From an uncultured Ruminococcus sp. (GTDB lineage Bacteria > Bacillota > Clostridia > Oscillospirales > CAG-272), in contig CACZSC010000120.1 in the NCBI GenBank assembly GCA_902783755.1, positions 1 to 10,370 of the forward strand: DNA of 10,370 nucleotides, read 5' to 3'. The notes under the pieces were generated by a model, which saw only the letters and a list, made by a program, of their open reading frames with translations, was not told the DNA's origin and searched no databases. Made by a program: the position numbers and the translations under genes. Positions 6,907-10,370 of the stretch are shown here, piece after piece (within the stretch, counting starts at the first letter, position 1; each line of letters opens with the position of its first letter).

Positions 6907-8369
6907 TTTCTCTTTTCAGCACATTCCTTCCTTTTGTTTTCATTGCATCCAAAATGGATCCTCGCACCGGATAAGGCCTCTTTGCCCGAGACATCAACTG
7001 TGCTTACTGCAAGGATCTCGGCAACAGGCCCGCCGGTTTTACTGAAACTTGTCTCATCATCATAATATGATTTCCCGATCTTGTCCCAGTCATCCAAGCT
7101 GCCTTCGTAGTACACGTGTTCCAGGTGGCTGCATCCCTCGAACGCACTGTATCCTATCTTTTTAACGGATGAGGGTATGTATATCCTCCTGAGGGAGGTA
7201 CACCCGGCGAATGCGAAACAGCCGATCTCATCGATGCCTTCCGGAAGCAGTATGTCCGTGACCCCGGTCAGGCCTGCCATGGCCCCGTCACCGATCATGG
7301 TGACCTGACATTCCTGTCTGAACGGGCTTATGGCTCTCTCCGGGATCCTGACTATTTCGTTTTCAGTCCTGAGTAATTCGACCAGCTTATGCGTTTTTTC
7401 CTGCATGTTTCCTTTTTTCGGAGAGAGTCCGGAACTTCCGACGTGAAAATACGATCCGTTCCGTTCCGGTTCCGTATTCCAGGTCCTCTTCAGAAAACCC
7501 GTGTAATCCATTGATGCTCCTGCCGCAGCTTCGGTAAGCCTGGCCGCAGTCTTTTTAAGTTCATACAGGAACTCACCGCCGAACGATTCCATCTCGGGGT
7601 CCGGGTCGCGCTGTGATCTGTTGGAGACCAGGATGTAGCCTGCGTGCCCGATAGCGAACGCGTAGCGTTTGCCGGTCATTATGAACCTTATTCCCGAGAA
7701 CTCAAAGACATCGCCGCTCCGGAGGGAGCATTCAGATACAAGATCAAGTGTCAGTGCAAGGTTGACGGGCTGGTAGTATTCGAAACTTCTGTCATCATCG
7801 TAAACGTTTTCTGATATCATCCACAGATCCTTCACATATGCATGAGCGCGCTTGTAGGCAATGAAATAGCTGCCGGAGTAGTATTCCGAATGGATGCAGG
7901 GACGGTCCGGCAGGTCGAGCTGGCTCATAGGGGGAAATATGACTTCCCGTATATCCGCTTCAACAGGTCTCCTGCTGACATATCTGACATCGGGTTCCGC
8001 ATTCTCGAACCATTTTTTGAATCCTGCAGAAGCGCTCTCACCGTCTTCTGAGTAACGGATCCCCGTATCGGTCAGCGCAAGTGCGGTATCTTCTGACAGT
8101 ATCTCGAATTCTATCGCGCCGAATTCTATATGATCGCCGGGGACACATATGCCGTCGGGCCTGTCGTTTCCCTGGATAGTGACAGCCGGCCTTAGTGCGA
8201 GTTCGGTACTGTATTCGGGACGGTAGTCGCTCTTCCAGTAGTTTATGCCTGTGCTGAGTTTCCTCAGATGTTCCGGCAGGGCTTCATCTTCCTTCTGTGA
8301 GAGCATCCTTACTCCTGTCACCTTTATACTGCTTTTTTCAAAAGATTCTGCATAGACTGTGGTCAGCAT
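6903..8369 (-). CDS. Intracellular protein with two DUF6273-associated modules and C-terminal LRR_5 repeats
   Basis: A 488-residue protein. The first module (about 15-125) aligns with the N-terminus of the DnaA-like protein: LPEHLRKL (31-38), LALRPAVTI (57-65), GDHIEFGAIEFEI (78-90) and KKWFENA (118-124). A second, diverged copy is at about 135-245: NLALTL (203-208), SGDVFEFSGIRFI (218-230). Residues about 369-422 are BspA-type LRR_5 repeats (ILLPEGIDEIGCFAFAGC, IYIPSSVKKIGYSAFEGC) and the usual LRR_5 ending VYYEGSLDDWDKI, with SGARIHFG near the C-terminus. LRR_5 repeats normally serve protein binding and are often on secreted adhesins, yet no signal peptide or anchor exists here. I chose ATG 8369 because AAGGAGG lies 8 nt upstream; the longer frame to 8486 starts upstream of the promoter and is not transcribable from it. 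It is the first gene of the operon. Confidence 0.9.
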   Translation of the reverse strand: MLTTVYAESFEKSSIKVTGVRMLSQKEDEALPEHLRKLSTGINYWKSDYRPEYSTELALRPAVTIQGNDRPDGICVPGDHIEFGAIEFEILSEDTALALTDTGIRYSEDGESASAGFKKWFENAEPDVRYVSRRPVEADIREVIFPPMSQLDLPDRPCIHSEYYSGSYFIAYKRAHAYVKDLWMISENVYDDDRSFEYYQPVNLALTLDLVSECSLRSGDVFEFSGIRFIMTGKRYAFAIGHAGYILVSNRSQRDPDPEMESFGGEFLYELKKTAARLTEAAAGASMDYTGFLKRTWNTEPERNGSYFHVGSSGLSPKKGNMQEKTHKLVELLRTENEIVRIPERAISPFRQECQVTMIGDGAMAGLTGVTDILLPEGIDEIGCFAFAGCTSLRRIYIPSSVKKIGYSAFEGCSHLEHVYYEGSLDDWDKIGKSYYDDETSFSKTGGPVAEILAVSTVDVSGKEALSGARIHFGCNENKRKECAEKRK

Positions 8370-8427
8370 TCCGGTATCCTCCTTCATGAATAAATTGTAT
8401 TTCTGTGTACTCTCATCCTGCAATAAT

Positions 8428-8464
8428 AATATACATGATTTAATGCACCAAAAATGGGATATGA
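8428..8464 (-). promoter_or_regulatory. Promoter of the LRR/DnaA-like operon with a conserved upstream element
   Basis: On the minus strand, a -10 box TATATT (8433-8428) lies 9 nt after GGTGCAT (8449-8443). The 22-bp element (8464-8443) begins TCATATCCCA and continues TTTTTGGTGCAT. It matches the element at 3567-3588 at 19 of 22 positions, in the same orientation and with the same distance to the -10 box. No proper -35 box is present; the 17-bp position reads CATTTT. The element directly abuts the T-tract of the WYL gene's terminator. The predicted leader to ATG 8369 is about 50 nt. Confidence 0.7.
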
Positions 8465-8491
8465 AAAAAGGGCCATGAACTGACATGACCC
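8464..8491 (-). terminator. Rho-independent terminator of the WYL regulator gene
   Basis: On the minus strand GGGTCATG-TCAGTT-CATGGCCC forms an 8-bp stem with one T-G pair and a 6-nt loop (8491-8470), followed by six T (8469-8464). It lies 109 nt after the WYL stop codon and immediately before the promoter element of the next operon, so the two transcription units are insulated. Confidence 0.9.
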
Positions 8492-8514
8492 AGAAACGGA
8501 AAGCATTATGGGTG

Positions 8515-8545
8515 AAACAGCGAAGAGATAATCTTGTAGCTGTTT
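8515..8545 (-). repeat. Inverted repeat in the 3' untranslated region of the WYL gene
   Basis: AAACAGC (8515-8521) and GCTGTTT (8539-8545) are perfect 7-bp inverted arms. Inside them AAGA and TCTT can extend the stem after a bulge. No T-run follows on either strand, so it is not a terminator by itself. It may be a 3' stabilising hairpin or a protein site. I see nothing else in the 110 bp between the WYL stop and the terminator. Confidence 0.4.
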
Positions 8546-8600
8546 GAATATTAGGATCAGAGGGCGGATGATGAGGCCCGGCTGCATGAAATAACTATGC

Positions 8601-9578
8601 TTAATAATCCTTGATTGCCTTCTTCAGGCGTTCTTTGATGCTGACTGCAAGTGATTCGGGATATTTTACGGTAACGAAGCCAGCATACTGAAGAGCCCAG
8701 TGCTCCATCGCCATGGGACTGACTCTGACAGACACCCTGACTTTGCCATCATCACATTTAGAGATCCGTATATCTTTTCCGAACCAGTCGATCACCTGGT
8801 CGAGGATGAACTCCTCGGCAATGAACTCGACGGTCTCGGGCTTGTCCGTGTACATGTAGGGAAGTGCGGTCGAAAGATCCTTGTAATTTATACCGTTCCT
8901 GAACCCCTCGATAGTCGTTATCGGTGTAAGCTTGTTTTCGGTTATCCTAAGATTTGATATGCGGTCAAGGCGGTGGTAGATCATGTTCTGCCAGTGCTCC
9001 TCCCATCCCATCAGGTAGTACCTCTGGTTGTGCAGGATGAGCTGATACGGGCTCACATGATGCGGATGCGTCCTGTGCAGCTTCTTGTCCGCTCCGTATT
9101 TGTTGTAGTCGAAGCAGATCTGCTTCTTCTGCTCGATTGCTTCGTCGATGAGCTCTATGTTGTAGAACAGGGCAGGGTTCTCGGTCTTGTCCCAGTCACC
9201 CACGGAATGAATGTGCTTCACGTGTGAGCGGAAATACCTGTTTGACAGGCAGCAGAGCTTCTCTATAAGGTCCTTCGTGTACTTCACCGGTATATGCTTG
9301 CTGGAAAGGACGCCGTCGATCAGCATCCGGAGCTCGGAGTCCGTGAAGTCGCGCTCGCAGAGATAGCTGCCTTCGCGCGTGGACTCGATATCCAGGCCGG
9401 CATCCTTCAGAAGATTGATGTTGCGGCTGATGGCTTTCCTTTCGACCGTTATGCCGTATTCCTTTTCAAGGATGTCGGCTATATCCTCCTGCTTGAGTGG
9501 GTGGTCGTAGTCGCTGTATTTGTAATAGATCTGCAGTATTCGCAGCAGGGCGAGTTTTTTCGGTTCCAGACTTTCCAT
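8601..9578 (-). CDS. WYL-domain transcriptional regulator (HTH-WYL-WCX)
   Basis: A 325-residue DNA-binding regulator of the YafY/DeoR-like WYL class. Residues about 8-70 form a winged helix-turn-helix (HPLKQEDIADILEKEYGI, then VERKAISRNINLLKDAG as recognition helix). The WYL domain spans about 138-212, with VSPYQLILHNQRYYLMGWEE (175-194) holding the YYL variant of the name motif and HRLDRISNLRI (202-212). A WCX-type C-terminus follows (about 245-320). WYL domains are thought to bind a nucleotide or nucleic-acid ligand that switches DNA binding; members act as repressors or activators and several control phage-defence loci. I chose ATG 9578 because GGAGG lies 6 nt upstream (9589-9585); the frame is open to an ATG at 9638, but that lies inside the promoter. 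It is the likely controller of the flanking operons through the shared element. Confidence 0.92.
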   Translation of the reverse strand: MESLEPKKLALLRILQIYYKYSDYDHPLKQEDIADILEKEYGITVERKAISRNINLLKDAGLDIESTREGSYLCERDFTDSELRMLIDGVLSSKHIPVKYTKDLIEKLCCLSNRYFRSHVKHIHSVGDWDKTENPALFYNIELIDEAIEQKKQICFDYNKYGADKKLHRTHPHHVSPYQLILHNQRYYLMGWEEHWQNMIYHRLDRISNLRITENKLTPITTIEGFRNGINYKDLSTALPYMYTDKPETVEFIAEEFILDQVIDWFGKDIRISKCDDGKVRVSVRVSPMAMEHWALQYAGFVTVKYPESLAVSIKERLKKAIKDY

Positions 9579-9595
9579 ATCCTTCCTCCAGTGTG

Positions 9596-9638
9596 ATTCT
9601 ACTGGATATAATGTACCATATTCGGTGCACATAATCAA
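9596..9638 (-). promoter_or_regulatory. Promoter of the WYL gene with an operator-like variant of the shared element
   Basis: On the minus strand TTGATT (9638-9633), a 17-nt spacer and TACATT (9616-9611) make a plausible standard promoter. The spacer and -10 contain TGTGCACC and TGGTACAT, which together form an imperfect inverted repeat. A second reading matches the two other promoters: GGTACAT (9617-9611), 9 nt, then TAGAAT (9601-9596), the same -10 as at 3552-3557. Under that reading the leader would be only about 11 nt and would begin at the ribosome binding site. Either way a GGTRCAT element sits in the regulator's own promoter, suggesting autoregulation. Confidence 0.5.
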
Positions 9639-9680
9639 GAGGTCGGAAACGGTTGGAGAATCTTTTTTACATAGTTTTTA

Positions 9681-10370
9681 TTAACCGTCCTGAGCGGTGC
9701 CCGGCGCCAGGCCGGAACCTTCCTGCATCACGGTATCATCTGTCCTGTATCTGTTTATCAGCTTCTCATGAGCGAAAATAAGATCCCTGAGATCAGCGCT
9801 GAGCCTCAGCTTTTCTCCGCTGTCGATGCAGGTCTTGGCGTAGTCGTCCGCGTACATCCTTATGCGCGGATAATGAGGCATCAGGACGTTCGTATAGTAG
9901 TTCCTCACGAACAGGCGGGCGCTGAAGCCGCTGTACAGGATGTCAAGATCTATAGACTTGGAGACGGCCGGCGCATCAAGACCGGCTATGGCGTCACGGT
10001 CACACGAATCGATCTCCTCGAGAAGTGCCAGCATCACGTATCCCGTATTTATGTCTGTCCTGTCGAGATCAACATCAAGGCTGTTCCCGTCTTTCACGAA
10101 TCTGCCGAGGAGTTCTGACGGCGTACTGCAGTTAAGAAGTTCGCTGTATGTGACCGGGGGCAGGAAACAGCCGCATTCCGATATGGTGGACGCGACATTC
10201 CTGAGTATGGGCCTGTCCTCCTTTTCTGAGATGGCAAGGAGAAAATCAACTGTGAAATTTCTGAATCTGCTGCTGGTCTTCAGCGCTTTGTTGATCTCAT
10301 ACGGCATCCCGTCCCGCTGGCATCTTTTACCGTCTTTCATAAAGGGCCAGCGGCCCCAGAGTCCGTAGAA
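9681..10370 (-). CDS. Hypothetical protein, 5' end beyond the window
   Basis: The frame is open from the right edge to the TAA at 9681 (229 residues visible). The first Met in view (10340) has no ribosome binding site, and the ten codons before it (FYGLWGRWPF) are protein-like, so the gene almost certainly begins outside the window. No family is recognised. Visible features are a basic stretch KDGKRCQRDG, NKALKTSSRFRNFTVDFLL, cysteines in ECGCF, an acidic DVDLDRTD, and a helical C-terminus with LSADLRDLIFAHEKLINRY. That end loosely recalls the C-terminus of PcfJ-type proteins, which is too weak to name it. No clear terminator follows; the 42 bp to the WYL promoter are A-rich on this strand. 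Whether it belongs to the same system is open. Confidence 0.75.
   Translation of the reverse strand, partial: FYGLWGRWPFMKDGKRCQRDGMPYEINKALKTSSRFRNFTVDFLLAISEKEDRPILRNVASTISECGCFLPPVTYSELLNCSTPSELLGRFVKDGNSLDVDLDRTDINTGYVMLALLEEIDSCDRDAIAGLDAPAVSKSIDLDILYSGFSARLFVRNYYTNVLMPHYPRIRMYADDYAKTCIDSGEKLRLSADLRDLIFAHEKLINRYRTDDTVMQEGSGLAPGTAQDG

Noticed and set aside
4710..8369. Diversity-generating retroelement, suggested by the lectin-like fold of DUF6273 proteins
   Set aside because: No reverse transcriptase, accessory protein or template repeat is visible in the window.
8370..8486. N-terminal extension of the LRR protein to an ATG at 8486
   Set aside because: The extension covers the terminator T-tract and the promoter, so it cannot be in the mRNA from that promoter; AAGGAGG before ATG 8369 decides the start.
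8384..8587. Minus-strand reading frame of 67 codons between the WYL gene and the LRR gene
   Set aside because: It runs through the terminator hairpin and the promoter element and has no ribosome binding site.
9606..9612. TATAAT on the plus strand as a divergent promoter
   Set aside because: There is no -35 match 16-18 bp upstream and no plus-strand gene to the right; it is the complement of the WYL promoter region.
9579..9638. N-terminal extension of the WYL regulator to an ATG at 9638
   Set aside because: The extension covers the predicted promoter; GGAGG stands 6 nt before ATG 9578, where the helix-turn-helix domain naturally begins.
10338..10340. ATG at 10340 as the start of the right-edge gene
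   Set aside because: No ribosome binding site precedes it and the frame stays open, with protein-like codons, to the window edge; the gene is treated as 5' partial.

Overview
The window reads as an accessory region of a Gram-positive anaerobe of the class Clostridia, probably a gut or rumen type. This rests on strong AGGAGG-type ribosome binding sites, roughly balanced base composition by eye, intrinsic terminators, and protein families common in Lachnospiraceae and Ruminococcaceae relatives (WYL regulators of the YafY type, DUF6273, BspA-type LRR_5 repeats, CbxX/CfqX AAA+ ATPases). The genus cannot be told from the sequence. All credible genes lie on the minus strand, so the transcription order runs from high to low coordinates. 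No tRNA, rRNA, CRISPR array, transposase, integrase or reverse transcriptase was seen.

Layout in transcription order: (i) the end of an unrecognised gene that enters from the right edge (9681-10370); (ii) a monocistronic WYL-domain transcription factor (8601-9578) with its own promoter and an intrinsic terminator at 8464-8491; (iii) a tightly packed operon: an intracellular protein with two copies of a DUF6273-associated module plus LRR_5 repeats (6903-8369), a DnaA-like AAA+ ATPase carrying the same module in place of DnaA domains I and II (5341-6906), a DUF6273 protein (4710-5366), an unrecognised 192-residue protein (4109-4687), and, with an extra promoter, a 116-residue protein (3643-3993) ending at a terminator (3594-3626); (iv) a second operon: a CbxX/CfqX AAA+ ATPase with a probable degenerate first ATPase domain (1480-3507), a 240-residue protein resembling a RecF/SMC ATPase head that has lost its nucleotide-binding motifs (751-1473), and a two-domain protein that runs off the left edge (1-731).

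The two operons look like one system. Their promoters share a 22-bp element (19 of 22 positions identical) placed exactly 9 bp upstream of a -10 box, where no normal -35 box exists. A related element lies in the promoter of the WYL gene. The last gene of operon (iii) and the first domain of the last visible gene of operon (iv) are homologous. The inferred picture is a WYL-controlled, cytoplasmic, multi-ATPase system combining a DnaA-like protein, a CbxX-like remodeller, a pseudo-ATPase and several DUF6273/LRR_5 proteins that may act in recognition or scaffolding. I know of no described system with this make-up. Its function (defence, stress response, or mobile-element maintenance) cannot be read from the sequence.
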